From Saccharopolyspora spinosa NRRL 18395 (GTDB lineage Bacteria; Actinomycetota; Actinomycetes; Mycobacteriales; Pseudonocardiaceae): a DNA stretch of 64,000 nt. Location: positions 248,001 through 312,000 of the forward strand of contig NZ_GL877878.1 in assembly GCF_000194155.1 (NCBI RefSeq), in the 5' to 3' direction. Made by a program: the position numbers and the translations under genes. The notes below the pieces were generated by a model. It had not been told where the DNA came from. It ran no database searches and was given only the letters and a program-made list of their open reading frames with translations. This document shows, one piece after another, positions 1 to 9,303 of the stretch (its first letter is position 1; each line of letters opens with the position of its first letter).

Positions 1-3000
1 CGAGAACGGTTGCCCGAGCTGATGCTGCACGACCAGCGTCGGCTGCATCGTCGCATCGAGGGAGCCCGCAAGATCCGCGATCCGCAGGCACTGCGGGCCG
101 TGACGGCCGAGATCGCCGGCGACGTCGACGCCGCGGAGCGGCGGATCGAGCAGCGCCGGGGCAACGTGCCCAAGATCAGCTACCCCGAGGCGCTGCCGGT
201 CAGCCAGCGCCGGGACGACCTGCTCGCGGCGATCCGCGACAACCAGGTCGTCATCGTCGCCGGCGAGACCGGCTCCGGAAAGACGACGCAGCTGCCGAAG
301 ATGTGCCTGGAGCTGGGCCGAGGCATCCAGGGCATGATCGGCCACACCCAGCCCCGGCGGCTGGCCGCCCGCACCGTTGCCGAACGCGTCGCCGAGGAGC
401 TCGACACCGAGCTCGGCAGCGCCATCGGCTACCAGGTGCGCTTCACCGAGAGGGCCGGCGCCGACACCCTGGTCAAGCTGATGACCGACGGCATCCTGCT
501 GGCCGAGATCCAGCACGACCGGCTGCTGCGGCGTTACGACACGCTGATCATCGACGAGGCGCACGAGCGCAGCCTGAACATCGACTTCATCCTCGGCTAC
601 CTCAAGCAGCTGCTGCCGCGCCGCCCCGACCTGAAGGTGATCATCACCTCGGCCACCATCGACCCGGAGCGCTTCTCGCGGCATTTCGACGACGCGCCCG
701 TGATCGAGGTCTCCGGGCGCACCTACCCGGTCGAGTTGCGGTACCGCCCGCTGCTGGACGACTCGGACGAGACCGAGGACGTGGTGCGCGACCAGACGCA
801 GGCAATCTGCGACGCGGTGGACGAGCTCTGCGCCGAGGCCCCGGGCGACATCCTGGTCTTTCTCAGCGGTGAACGTGAGATCCGGGACGCCGCCGACGCC
901 CTGAAGCAGCAGAACCTGCGCAACACCGAGGTCCTGCCGCTGTACGCGCGGCTGACAGCCGCCGAGCAGCACCGGGTGTTCCAGCCGCACAGCGGTCGGC
1001 GGATCGTGTTGTCCACCAACGTGGCCGAGACCTCGCTGACGGTGCCCGGCATCAAGTACGTCATCGACCCCGGCACCGCCCGCATCTCCCGGTACAGCTT
1101 CCGGACGAAGGTGCAGCGGCTGCCCATCGAACCGGTCTCGCAGGCGTCGGCGAACCAGCGGAAGGGCCGCTGCGGCCGGGTTTCCGAAGGCATCTGCATC
1201 CGGCTGTACTCCGAGGAGGACTTCGAGTCCCGCCCCGAGTTCACCGACCCGGAGATCCTGCGCACCCACCTGGCCTCGGTCATCCTGCAGATGACCTCGC
1301 TGGGCCTGGGCGAGATCGAGTCGTTCCCGTTCCTGGAGCCGCCGGACCGCCGCCAGATCACCGACGGCGTCAACCTGCTCCACGAACTGGGCGCGCTGGA
1401 CAGCTCGAAGACCGAGCTGCACAAGCGGCTGACCCCGATCGGCCGCAAGCTCGCCCAGCTCCCGATCGACCCGCGACTGGCCCGGATGGTCCTCGAAGCG
1501 GATCGCAACGGCTGCGTGCGCGACGTGCTCGTCATCGCCGCCGCGCTGTCTATTCAGGACCCCCGCGAACGACCGGCGGAAAAGCAGCAGGCCGCCGACC
1601 AGAAGCACGCGCGGTTCGTCGAGAAGGACGCCGAGTCCGACTTCCTCACCTACCTCAGCATGTGGCGGTACCTGCGCACCCAGCAGAAGGAACTTTCGTC
1701 CAACCAGTTCCGGAAGCTGTGCCGGACCGACTTCCTCAACTACCTGCGGGTCCGCGAGTGGCAGGACCTCTACGGACAGCTGCGGCAGATGGTCAAGTCG
1801 ATGGGCATGACCCTCGGCGAACAGGACGCCGACGCGGCACGAATCCACCAGTCGGTGCTGGCCGGTCTGCTGTCGCACGTCGGCCTCAAGGACGTGGACA
1901 AGAAGACCGAGAAGAAGTCGGGGGCGCCCGGGCGCGGTTCGAACGAGTACCAGGGCGCGCGCAACGCCCGGTTCGCCGTGTTCCCCGGGTCGTCGCTGTT
2001 CAAGAAGCCGCCGCGCTGGGTGATGGCCGCGGAACTGGTGGAGACCTCCCGCCTCTGGGCGCGCATCGCCGCCCGCATCGAACCGGACTGGGTGGAACAA
2101 CTCGCGCAGCACCTGGTCAAGCGCAGTTACAGCGAGCCGCACTGGGAGAAGGACCGCGCCGCGGTGATCGCCGCCGAACGGGTCACCCTCTACGGCGTGC
2201 CGCTCGTGGTCGGCCGCAAGGTCAACTACGGGCGCGTCGACCCGGAGCTGAGCCGCGAGCTGTTCATCCGGCACGCGCTGGTCGAGGGCGACTGGGACAC
2301 CCGGCACGCGTTCTTCCACGAGAACCGGGCGATGCTCGACGAGGTCGAGGACCTCGAAGAACGCGCCAGGCGGCGCGACATCCTGGTGGACGACGAGACG
2401 CTGTTCGAGTTCTACGACCGGCGAATCGGCGCGGACGTGGTTTCCGGCAGGCACTTCGACGCGTGGTGGAAGACGGCCGCCAAGGAACAGCCGGACCTGC
2501 TCAACTTCGAGAAATCGATGTTGATCAACCGGGAATCGGCGGCGGTCAGCGACCAGGACTACCCGGACTTCTGGCCGCAGGGCGGTCACCGGCTGCCGCT
2601 GTCCTATCAGTTCGAACCCGGCGCCGACGCCGACGGGGTGACCGTCCACATTCCGCTGGCCGTGCTCAACCAGATCGAACCGGACGGATTCGACTGGCAG
2701 ATCCCGGGCCTGCGCGAGGAACTCGTGACGGCACTGCTGAAGTCGCTGCCGAAGACCGTGCGCCGGAACTTCGTCCCGGCCCCGGATTTCGCCAAGGCGG
2801 CGCTGTCCCGCATGACCTCGCCGGACGGCGCGCTGCTGGACGGCCTGCAGCGGCAGCTCCAGGGCATGACCGGGGTGGTGGTGCCGCGCTCCGAGTGGGA
2901 CCTCGACCGGGTGCCCGGCCACCTGAAGATGACCTTCCGGGTGGTGGACGGCAAGGGGCGCAAGCTCGCCGAGTCGAAGGACCTGGAGTCGCTCAAGCAG

Positions 3001-3924
3001 CGGCTGAAACCCAAGCTGCGCGCGGAGATCTCCGCCGCTGCGGACGACGTCGAGCAGAGCGGGTTGCGCTCCTGGGCCTTCGGCCGGTTGCCGCGCACCT
3101 TCGAGCAGCAGCGGTCGGGGCACGCCGTGAAGGCGTACCCGGCGTTGGTGGACGAACGGGACAGCGTCGCGGTGCGGATGTTCGACACCGAAGAGGAGCA
3201 GCAGCACGCGCTGTGGGACGGCACCCGCCGGCTGTTGCTGCTGAACCTGAACCTCCCGTCGCCGGTGAAGTCCATCCAGCGGGGGATGAGCAGCACCACC
3301 CGGCTGGTGCTGGGCAGCAGCCGGTACGGCGACCTCGCCGCCGTGCTCGACGACTGCATGAGCTGCGCCGTCGACAAGCTGATGACGGATTACGGCGGGC
3401 CGGTGTGGGACGAGGCAGCGTTCGGCTCCCTCCAGAACAACGTGCGGGCACGGCTGGGTGCGGTCACCGTCGATGCGGTGTCCAAAGTCGAGCAGGTCTT
3501 GGTGGCGGCGCAGCGGGTGGCGGCGTTGTTGGCCGACCAGCCCGCAGGACTGCACGCCAACGCGATCTCCGACATCCGTACCCAGCTGGACGGGCTGCTG
3601 CATCCCGGTTTCGTGACCGGAACGGGCTTCGCGCGGCTGTCCGATCTGGCGCGCTACCTGCGGGCGATCGAGCAGCGGCTGGACAAGCTCCAATACCACC
3701 CGCAGCGCGACCGGGACTGGATGTTCCAAGTGGACGAGGTCCAGCAGCGCTATCGGGATCTGTTGGCCGGGGTGCCGCAGGGGCGTTCCCCGAGCGAGGC
3801 GTTGCGGAGCATCGGATGGCTCATCGAGGAGCTGCGGGTGAGCCTGTTCGCGCAGACGCTCGGCACGTCGCAGCCGGTGTCGGTGAAGCGCATCCACCGC
3901 GCGATGGACAAGTTGGAGCGCTGA
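1..3924 (+). CDS. hrpA: ATP-dependent RNA helicase HrpA, 5' end cut by window
   Basis: This is a large DEAH-box helicase of the HrpA family, which remodels RNA or ribonucleoprotein using ATP. The Walker A motif GETGSGKT is encoded at 262-285 and the DEAH box at 553-564. They are followed by SATIDPERF, the helicase C domain with NQRKGRCGR, and the long HrpA-specific C-terminal region. The frame is open from base 1. A TTG at 10 gives 1304 residues, but E. coli HrpA (about 1300) has more residues before the matching LMLRD segment, so the true start probably lies to the left of the window. A hairpin follows the stop. Confidence 0.95.
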   Translation, partial: RERLPELMLHDQRRLHRRIEGARKIRDPQALRAVTAEIAGDVDAAERRIEQRRGNVPKISYPEALPVSQRRDDLLAAIRDNQVVIVAGETGSGKTTQLPKMCLELGRGIQGMIGHTQPRRLAARTVAERVAEELDTELGSAIGYQVRFTERAGADTLVKLMTDGILLAEIQHDRLLRRYDTLIIDEAHERSLNIDFILGYLKQLLPRRPDLKVIITSATIDPERFSRHFDDAPVIEVSGRTYPVELRYRPLLDDSDETEDVVRDQTQAICDAVDELCAEAPGDILVFLSGEREIRDAADALKQQNLRNTEVLPLYARLTAAEQHRVFQPHSGRRIVLSTNVAETSLTVPGIKYVIDPGTARISRYSFRTKVQRLPIEPVSQASANQRKGRCGRVSEGICIRLYSEEDFESRPEFTDPEILRTHLASVILQMTSLGLGEIESFPFLEPPDRRQITDGVNLLHELGALDSSKTELHKRLTPIGRKLAQLPIDPRLARMVLEADRNGCVRDVLVIAAALSIQDPRERPAEKQQAADQKHARFVEKDAESDFLTYLSMWRYLRTQQKELSSNQFRKLCRTDFLNYLRVREWQDLYGQLRQMVKSMGMTLGEQDADAARIHQSVLAGLLSHVGLKDVDKKTEKKSGAPGRGSNEYQGARNARFAVFPGSSLFKKPPRWVMAAELVETSRLWARIAARIEPDWVEQLAQHLVKRSYSEPHWEKDRAAVIAAERVTLYGVPLVVGRKVNYGRVDPELSRELFIRHALVEGDWDTRHAFFHENRAMLDEVEDLEERARRRDILVDDETLFEFYDRRIGADVVSGRHFDAWWKTAAKEQPDLLNFEKSMLINRESAAVSDQDYPDFWPQGGHRLPLSYQFEPGADADGVTVHIPLAVLNQIEPDGFDWQIPGLREELVTALLKSLPKTVRRNFVPAPDFAKAALSRMTSPDGALLDGLQRQLQGMTGVVVPRSEWDLDRVPGHLKMTFRVVDGKGRKLAESKDLESLKQRLKPKLRAEISAAADDVEQSGLRSWAFGRLPRTFEQQRSGHAVKAYPALVDERDSVAVRMFDTEEEQQHALWDGTRRLLLLNLNLPSPVKSIQRGMSSTTRLVLGSSRYGDLAAVLDDCMSCAVDKLMTDYGGPVWDEAAFGSLQNNVRARLGAVTVDAVSKVEQVLVAAQRVAALLADQPAGLHANAISDIRTQLDGLLHPGFVTGTGFARLSDLARYLRAIEQRLDKLQYHPQRDRDWMFQVDEVQQRYRDLLAGVPQGRSPSEALRSIGWLIEELRVSLFAQTLGTSQPVSVKRIHRAMDKLER

Positions 3925-3925
3925 T

Positions 3926-3956
3926 CCGGCGCTCGTCGTTACGGTCGACGAGCCGG
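3926..3956 (+). terminator. hairpin after hrpA
   Basis: CCGG plus CTCGTCG pairs with CGACGAG plus CCGG around a 7-base loop, with a 2-base bulge. It begins two bases after the hrpA stop codon and there is no T-run. Confidence 0.6.
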
Positions 3957-4275
3957 ACAACCACTTGAGCACGGTCGAGACCTGCATGACTGATCCCCTT
4001 CGGGTTCGGGTTGGTATTTCGGGCGAACACCGCGGCGGATGGCCGTATTCGGTGCTTCGGAAGCACTATTTGCTCCGAGCCGCGTGCTTGGAGAACTGGC
4101 GCGCTTCGAACCGCCCAACATCGAGTATTCATGCTCGAACAGTCGTTCGCATCACTCGACGGAGTGGAACCCGCTGGGAAAGCGCGGGAATCGGCGCCTC
4201 ACGCGGGTCCTCGACCCGAAAACCCTTTGGGGATGGCGAAAAACTCGGCACTCACCGCCCCGCGAACGCAGCGCA
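3957..4275. other. gene-free spacer between hrpA and degV
   Basis: I see no supportable gene here. The short open frames have no family-like sequence and no ribosome-binding site. The stretch holds a small perfect hairpin, GTGCTTCGGAAGCAC at 4052-4066, and ends at the pentanucleotide array beside degV. Confidence 0.5.
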
Positions 4276-4310
4276 ATGCAGTGCAGTGCAGTGCAGTGCA
4301 GTGCAGTGCG
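4276..4310. repeat. GTGCA pentanucleotide tandem array
   Basis: Five perfect GTGCA units at 4281-4305 are flanked by the variant units ATGCA and GTGCG, giving seven units of exactly 5 bp. The array ends 10 bases past the stop codon of the convergent degV gene. Such arrays are prone to slippage; because it is intergenic, a change in copy number would not alter a protein. Confidence 0.9.
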
Positions 4311-4320
4311 GCTTTGCCGC

Positions 4321-5166
4321 TCAGGTGGCGGGGGAGACCGTCACGCCCAGGGCGCCGGGCCCGACGTGCGCGCCAAGGACCGCGCTCGTTTCCTCAAGGG
4401 TGATGCGGCGGACCTGGGGAAGTTGGGAGCGCAGGTCGTCGAGCACGCGCTGGGCGCGATCGGCGAACTGGAAGTGCTCGACACCGATGTCGACCGGGCC
4501 GCTGCCGGATCGCTGGACCGCGTTCGCGACCATCTTCTTGAGCGCCCGGTCCGGTCCGATGGCCTTCGTCAGCTGGTCGATGATGCCTTCCTTGAGGATC
4601 AGCACCGGCTTGATCGACAGTGCCTGGCCGAGCCAGGCCTGGGCGCGTCCGATCCGGCCGCCGCGCTGCAAGTAATCCAGGGTGTCCACGTAGAGCAGCT
4701 GCGTGGTGGTGCGCAGGCGCCGGTCCAGCACGCTCATCACGCCCTGCGGGGTCGCGCCGGCGACGGCGGCCTCGGCCGCGGCCATCACCGGGAAGCCCAG
4801 ACCCAGGCCGACCAGCCGGGAGTCGACCACGTAGATGGGGATGCCGATCTCGGCGGCCGCGTTGCGGGCGGACTCGCAGGTTCGGGACAGGCCCTCCGAG
4901 ATGTGGATGGAGATGATCGTCTCGGCGCCGGAGGCGGCGGCGTCCGTGTAGTTCCAGTAGAAGGCCGGTGGTGGCGGTTCGCTGGTCTCCACCGGGATGC
5001 CGTCGCGCATCGCCTGGGCCAGCGTCGGGTGCGGCACCCGGCGCTCGTCGTTCTGCTCGTCGCCGACCTTGAGCTCCAGTTGGACGACGGAGATGCCCAA
5101 CTGCTCGGCGACGTCGTGCGGGACTGAAGCCGTCGAGTCGGTCACGATGGCGACGCGTTGCCTCAT
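4321..5166 (-). CDS. DegV family fatty-acid-binding protein
   Basis: The 281-residue protein has the whole DegV fold. The N-terminal VTDSTASVP segment, the central ISIHISEGLS and VDSR segments and the DTLDYLQRGGRIG segment are typical of the family. DegV proteins bind a fatty acid and in some bacteria (FakB) present it to a kinase; no kinase gene is visible in the window. The ATG start sits just downstream of an imperfect palindrome, CTACTAATTGGTAG, that could be an operator. The gene is divergent from etfB and convergent with hrpA. Confidence 0.9.
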   Translation of the reverse strand: MRQRVAIVTDSTASVPHDVAEQLGISVVQLELKVGDEQNDERRVPHPTLAQAMRDGIPVETSEPPPPAFYWNYTDAAASGAETIISIHISEGLSRTCESARNAAAEIGIPIYVVDSRLVGLGLGFPVMAAAEAAVAGATPQGVMSVLDRRLRTTTQLLYVDTLDYLQRGGRIGRAQAWLGQALSIKPVLILKEGIIDQLTKAIGPDRALKKMVANAVQRSGSGPVDIGVEHFQFADRAQRVLDDLRSQLPQVRRITLEETSAVLGAHVGPGALGVTVSPAT

Positions 5167-5176
5167 GCGGGCCAGG

Positions 5177-5190
5177 CTACTAATTGGTAG
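5177..5190. promoter_or_regulatory. candidate operator upstream of degV
   Basis: CTACTAATTGGTAG is palindromic at 12 of 14 positions and lies 11-24 bases upstream of the degV ATG. The binding protein is unknown. Confidence 0.35.
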
Positions 5191-5293
5191 GAATTCGGTA
5201 CATCTGCCCGGCAGAAAATGTCGTCACGGCAACCTGGCGTATTCGACGCCTGCGGGGGTGAGTACCGTCACGTGCGGGGCCTGGTTGCACCGG

Positions 5294-5308
5294 TACTACC
5301 GGCTAGTA
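5294..5308. promoter_or_regulatory. candidate operator upstream of etfBA
   Basis: TACTACCGGCTAGTA has perfect TACTA/TAGTA arms around CCGGC and lies about 150 bases before etfB. It resembles a TetR-type site, which is common for fatty-acid oxidation genes in actinomycetes. The regulator is not in the window. Confidence 0.35.
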
Positions 5309-5454
5309 ACATTTTGGGTGGTTGGCGTCACTGTGCTTTTCGCACAATGGCGTGGCAAGGTCAACCTACCCGGACTGCACAGCGCCGGGTCCGCAAGCAA
5401 AGCCGCTGGAGGACCAGCGAGCGTCGTCTGTCCGCAGGAGGTCGAAGAGGGCCC

Positions 5455-6237
5455 ATGAACATCGTCGTCCTGGTCAAGCAGGTGCCCGACACGTATTCCG
5501 AGCGGAAGCTGTCTGCTGCGGATCACACCCTGGACCGCGCGTCGGCCGATGCGGTGTTGGATGAGATCAACGAGCGCGCGGTGGAGGAAGCGCTGTTGAT
5601 CAAGGAGGCCCAGGGCGGCGAGGTGACCGTCGTGTGCATGGGTCCGGAGCGTGCCTCGGATGCGATCCGCAAGGCGCTGTCGATGGGTGCCGACAAAGCG
5701 GTGCACTTGTTGGACGAGGCGCTGCACGGCACGGATGCGCCGGCCACGGCGCGTGCGCTGGCGAAGGTGATCGGCACTGTCGAGGGTGTTGATCTGGTGA
5801 TCGCCGGTAACGAGGCCACGGATGGCCGCACCGGTGCGGTGCCGGCGATGGTGGCCGAGGTGCTGGGCTGGCCGCAGCTGACCTTCGCCCGCAAGGTCGA
5901 GACCGACGGTTCGAGCGTGAAGATCGAGCGGGAGACCGACGCGGGGATCCTGAATGTCGGGGCGGCGTTGCCGGCGGTGGTGTCGGTGACGGAGAAGATC
6001 AACGAGCCGCGGTACCCGTCGTTCAAGGGCATCATGGCCGCGAAGAAGAAGCCGGTGTCGGTGTTGTCGCTGGCGGATGCCGGTATCGACGCGGGCGAGG
6101 TGGGGCTGGCCAGCGCCGGTTCGCAGGTGGTGGAGTCGGCGCCGAAGCCGCCGAAGTCCGGTGGTGTGAAGGTCACCGACGAGGGCGAGGGCGGCGTGCG
6201 GGTTGCCGAGTTCCTGGCCGGCGAGAAGCTGCTCTGA
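5455..6237 (+). CDS. etfB: electron transfer flavoprotein subunit beta
   Basis: EtfB pairs with EtfA to carry electrons from acyl-CoA dehydrogenases and related flavoenzymes to the respiratory chain. The 260-residue product starts MNIVVLVKQVPDT, the family N terminus, and has the nucleotide-binding GNEATDG segment at residues 118-124. The frame is open about 80 codons further upstream, but the ATG chosen matches the family start and is preceded by AGGAGG at 5437-5442. etfA follows after 35 bases, so the two are probably co-transcribed. Confidence 0.96.
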   Translation: MNIVVLVKQVPDTYSERKLSAADHTLDRASADAVLDEINERAVEEALLIKEAQGGEVTVVCMGPERASDAIRKALSMGADKAVHLLDEALHGTDAPATARALAKVIGTVEGVDLVIAGNEATDGRTGAVPAMVAEVLGWPQLTFARKVETDGSSVKIERETDAGILNVGAALPAVVSVTEKINEPRYPSFKGIMAAKKKPVSVLSLADAGIDAGEVGLASAGSQVVESAPKPPKSGGVKVTDEGEGGVRVAEFLAGEKLL

Positions 6238-6272
6238 GGGTCGTTCACGGTTTTTCGAGGAGGCATTGATTC

Positions 6273-7223
6273 ATGGCTGAGGTATTGGTCCTCGTCGATC
6301 ACGTGGACGGCGAGGTCAAGAAGGTCACGTTGGAGCTGCTGACGGCGGCGCGTCGGCTGGGTGAGCCGTCGGCGGTCGTGGTGGGCGAGCCGGGCACCGC
6401 TGGGAAGCTGACCGATGCGCTGGCCGCTTACGGTGCGGCGAAGGTGTATGCGGCGGAGTCCGCGGAGGCCTCGGAGTTCCTGGTGACCCCGCAGGTGGAC
6501 GTGCTGGCCGCGCTGGTGGGCAGCGCCGGCCCGGCGGCGGTGCTGGTGCCGGCGTCGATCGACGGCAAGGAGATCGCCGGTCGGCTGGCGATCCGCATCG
6601 GTTCGGGTCTGCTGTCGGAGGTCGTGGACCTTGACGCCGACGGTGTGGGGTCGCACTCGTTGTTCGGTGGCGCCTACGACGCCAAGGCGAAGGTCACCAA
6701 GGGCACGCCGATCGTCACGGTGCTGCCGGGTGCGATCGAGCCCGAGCAGGCCGCGGGTGCGGCCGCGGTGGAGTCGGTGGAGGTTCCGGCCGCTTCGGGT
6801 GCGAAGATCACCGGTCGGCAGCCCGCCGAGGCGGGGGACCGCCCGGAGCTCACCGAGGCCTCGATCGTGGTTTCTGGTGGTCGTGGTGTTGGTTCGGCGG
6901 AGTCGTTCGAGGTCGTGGAGAAGCTGGCCGACAGCCTGGGTGCTGCGGTGGGCGCGTCGCGTGCGGCGGTGGACTCCGGTTATTACCCGCACCAGTTCCA
7001 GGTCGGGCAGACCGGTAAGACCGTGTCCCCGCAGCTGTACATCGCGTTGGGCATCTCCGGTGCGATCCAGCACCGGGCCGGTATGCAGACGTCCAAGACG
7101 ATCGTCGCGGTGAACAAGGACGCCGAGGCCCCGATCTTCGAGATCGCCGACTTCGGCGTCGTCGGCGACCTGTTCAAGGTCGTCCCGCAGCTCACCGAGG
7201 AAATCACCAAGCGCAAGGGCTGA
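6273..7223 (+). CDS. etfA: electron transfer flavoprotein subunit alpha
   Basis: This 316-residue subunit binds FAD in its C-terminal domain. Visible FAD-site motifs are SGGRGVGS at 201-208, [10 protein letters not shown] at 228-237, [13 protein letters not shown] at 244-256 and ISGAIQH at 261-267. The N-terminal domain matches EtfA/FixB. A strong GAGGAGG ribosome-binding site precedes the ATG. It lies directly downstream of etfB and the pair ends at a 19-bp perfect hairpin shared with the convergent rnhA. Confidence 0.96.
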   Translation: MAEVLVLVDHVDGEVKKVTLELLTAARRLGEPSAVVVGEPGTAGKLTDALAAYGAAKVYAAESAEASEFLVTPQVDVLAALVGSAGPAAVLVPASIDGKEIAGRLAIRIGSGLLSEVVDLDADGVGSHSLFGGAYDAKAKVTKGTPIVTVLPGAIEPEQAAGAAAVESVEVPAASGAKITGRQPAEAGDRPELTEASIVVSGGRGVGSAESFEVVEKLADSLGAAVGASRAAVDSGYYPHQFQVGQTGKTVSPQLYIALGISGAIQHRAGMQTSKTIVAVNKDAEAPIFEIADFGVVGDLFKVVPQLTEEITKRKG

Positions 7224-7240
7224 GCCCGAGCTGATCTGAC

Positions 7241-7280
7241 GCAGAAGGCGGGCCGCACCCAGGTGCGGCCCGCCTTCTGC
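7241..7280. terminator. bidirectional hairpin between etfA and rnhA
   Basis: GCAGAAGGCGGGCCGCACC at 7241-7259 is perfectly complementary to 7262-7280, a 19-bp stem with a 2-base loop. It lies 17 bases after etfA and 3 bases from the rnhA stop, so it can serve both convergent genes. Confidence 0.85.
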
Positions 7281-7283
7281 GCG

Positions 7284-7742
7284 TCAACCCACGCGAGCTT
7301 CGTCCCGGCCCTGGCAGGCGAGCCGGTCGGCGCGCTCGTTCTCCGGATGGCCGTTGTGCCCCTTCACCCATTCCCACTGCACGTCGCCGTGGCGCGCACA
7401 TTCCGAGTCCAGGCGCTGCCACAGGTCGGCGTTCTTGACCGGCTGCTTCGCGGACGTCAGCCAGCCGTTGCGCTTCCAGCCGTGCATCCACTGCGTGATG
7501 CCCTTGAGCACGTACGTGCTGTCCGTGTAGATGCGCACGGTCGGCATCGGCCGCGTCAGCGCGGCCAAGCCCTCGATGACCGCCATGAGCTCCATCTTGT
7601 TGTTCGTCGTCGCGGCGTCCTTGCCGTAGAGCTCGCGCTCGTGGTCGCCGTAGCGCAGCACGACGCCCCAGCCGCCGGGGCCGGGGTTGCCGCTGCATGC
7701 GCCGTCGGTGTAGAGGTCGACGCGGTCGGTCGTTCGCTGCAT
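7284..7742 (-). CDS. rnhA: ribonuclease HI
   Basis: RNase HI cuts the RNA strand of RNA-DNA hybrids. The 152-residue protein has the four catalytic acids in place: D13 ([12 protein letters not shown]), E51 (KMELMAVI), D74 (YTDSTYV) and D139 (ENERADRLA), plus H129 in the KGHNGH loop. The frame stays open for 111 more codons upstream, but the conserved fold begins within ten residues of the chosen ATG. The gene is complete, at normal length for a single-domain enzyme. Confidence 0.95.
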   Translation of the reverse strand: MQRTTDRVDLYTDGACSGNPGPGGWGVVLRYGDHERELYGKDAATTNNKMELMAVIEGLAALTRPMPTVRIYTDSTYVLKGITQWMHGWKRNGWLTSAKQPVKNADLWQRLDSECARHGDVQWEWVKGHNGHPENERADRLACQGRDEARVG

Positions 7743-7790
7743 ACCCCGGAATCTAACCGGCGGCGGATCGGGGAGACGCCGCGACGGTGG

Positions 7791-7852
7791 CAGGAAGGTT
7801 TCCTTGCTTCGGGCTGAGGTGCGGGGGCACAGGAAGGTTCCCTTGCTCGCGG
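7791..7852. repeat. direct repeat CAGGAAGGTTYCCTTGC
   Basis: CAGGAAGGTTTCCTTGC at 7791-7807 recurs at 7830-7846 with one T-to-C change. Each copy contains a near-palindrome, AAGGTTTCCTT or AAGGTTCCCTT. The pair lies between rnhA and the divergent glycosyltransferase and could be tandem operator sites or a dispersed repeat. Confidence 0.6.
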
Positions 7853-7904
7853 GGAGTTGAAAATCGGGTGCGGGGTGTCGGTGAGGCTGGCATGCTCGGC
7901 CGAC

Positions 7905-9083
7905 GTGCGAATCCTCTTCACTGCTGCGCCCGGTTATGGGCTTATGTTGCCGATCGTCCCGTTGATCTGGGCGGCCCGGGCTGCCGGGCACGAAGTTCTG
8001 GTCGCCACCACCGCCGAGATGACCGATGTCGGCGCACGCGCCGGGTTGCCCGTAGTCGACGTGTTCCCGGAGCACGACGTGTGGGACGCGCTGCTGCGCG
8101 GGATCAATTCGGGGGAAAGGTCGCCGGAGTTCGAGCGGCTCGGCGCGGCCGAGGGGATGTCCGAGGCGTACGAGAAGGCCACGCAGGCAGACAGCCCGTT
8201 CGGGTTATTCACGCTGACGATGACCGAAGGCACCATCCACGCCGGGCGGGCGTTCGGCGCGGATCTCGTCGTCCACACCACCGACCACGCGGCCGGGCGG
8301 CTGGCCGCGGTGGCGCTCGGGGTGCCGGTGCTGGAGGTGGGCAACCGCGTCTCGTGGTCGTCGAGGGACAGGGATTTCCGGGACGGGCGCAATTTCTACG
8401 AGAACGACGAGATCACCCTCGCGCTGCGCGACAAGCTGGGCATTTCCGACGGTTGGCCGCGGGTGATCGCGCGGATCGATCCGCGGGCGCCCAGCATGGG
8501 CGGGCTGGTCGGCGACGAGCCGGACAAGGAGGACGGCGTCCCCTGGTGGTCGATGCGGTTCGTGCCGTTCAACGGCGGCGCGGTGGTTCCGGAGTGGGCT
8601 CTGCGGCGGCCGGAGCGGCCGCGGGTCGGCGTCACGCTCGGGACCGTGGTGCCGATCTTGTCCGGCATCAGCAGCCTGTCCGTGGTGATCGAGGCGCTCG
8701 GTGCGCTCGACGTGGAGGTGATCCTGGCGGCCGGCAAGACCGATCTCGCCGACCTCGGGACGCTGCCGGCCAACGTGCGCTCCGTCGGCTTCCTCCCGCT
8801 GTCGACGTTCTTGCCGACCGCTTCGCTGATGGTCCACCACGGCGGTTCCGGCACCACCGCCTTCGCGGACAATCCGATGTCCGCGCAGCGGGTGGTGGAC
8901 CGGGGCGTCGGGCTGTCCCACGATCCGGCCACTGTGGACGTCGCCACGGTGCGGTCGATGGCCGAGCGGCTGCTTACCGAGCCCGCGTTCCGAGCAGCGG
9001 CTCGCGAGGTGAGCGAGGAGATGGCCACCCAGCCCAGCCCGTCGTCGATCATCGAGCGCGCGACCGCGCACGTCAGCCAGTAG
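7905..9083 (+). CDS. macrolide-type glycosyltransferase (GT1 / EryCIII-like)
   Basis: The 392-residue protein looks like the nucleotide-sugar glycosyltransferases of antibiotic tailoring. The N-terminal half starts [12 protein letters not shown] and contains [13 protein letters not shown], and the C-terminal half has the nucleotide-sugar motif HHGGSGTT at 311-318. GTG at 7905 was chosen because the family motif begins at once and a -10-like CATGCT ends 8 bases upstream, as in a leaderless gene; an open frame continues upstream to a TTG at 7857. No polyketide synthase or sugar genes are nearby, so the acceptor cannot be guessed. Confidence 0.8.
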   Translation: MRILFTAAPGYGLMLPIVPLIWAARAAGHEVLVATTAEMTDVGARAGLPVVDVFPEHDVWDALLRGINSGERSPEFERLGAAEGMSEAYEKATQADSPFGLFTLTMTEGTIHAGRAFGADLVVHTTDHAAGRLAAVALGVPVLEVGNRVSWSSRDRDFRDGRNFYENDEITLALRDKLGISDGWPRVIARIDPRAPSMGGLVGDEPDKEDGVPWWSMRFVPFNGGAVVPEWALRRPERPRVGVTLGTVVPILSGISSLSVVIEALGALDVEVILAAGKTDLADLGTLPANVRSVGFLPLSTFLPTASLMVHHGGSGTTAFADNPMSAQRVVDRGVGLSHDPATVDVATVRSMAERLLTEPAFRAAAREVSEEMATQPSPSSIIERATAHVSQ

Positions 9084-9303
9084 GTTCCGCCGCCGGCTCC
9101 CCAAACGGTCGGGGAGGATGGGGCGACAGCGACCCCGGTCGCGCGGCAGGAGCCGCGGGCCGGGGTGCTGTGCTGTTGGGTGGGGTTCCAGACGACCGTT
9201 CGGGGCAATGATCTGGAGCCGCACCTGGGATTCACCGAAAGTTCCTGCTCCGTGTCATCGGCTGGTGTGTTGGGCGTTCGCCGCGCGGCGATACACCTGC
9301 GGC

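Noticed and set aside
1662..3968. 768-residue plus-strand frame inside hrpA
   Set aside because: It is out of frame with the conserved helicase and is Arg/Gly/Pro-rich, a shadow.
7857..9083. Secondary-metabolite gene cluster around the glycosyltransferase
   Set aside because: The neighbours are housekeeping genes (etfBA, rnhA, acyltransferases, iscS); no synthase or sugar genes are present.
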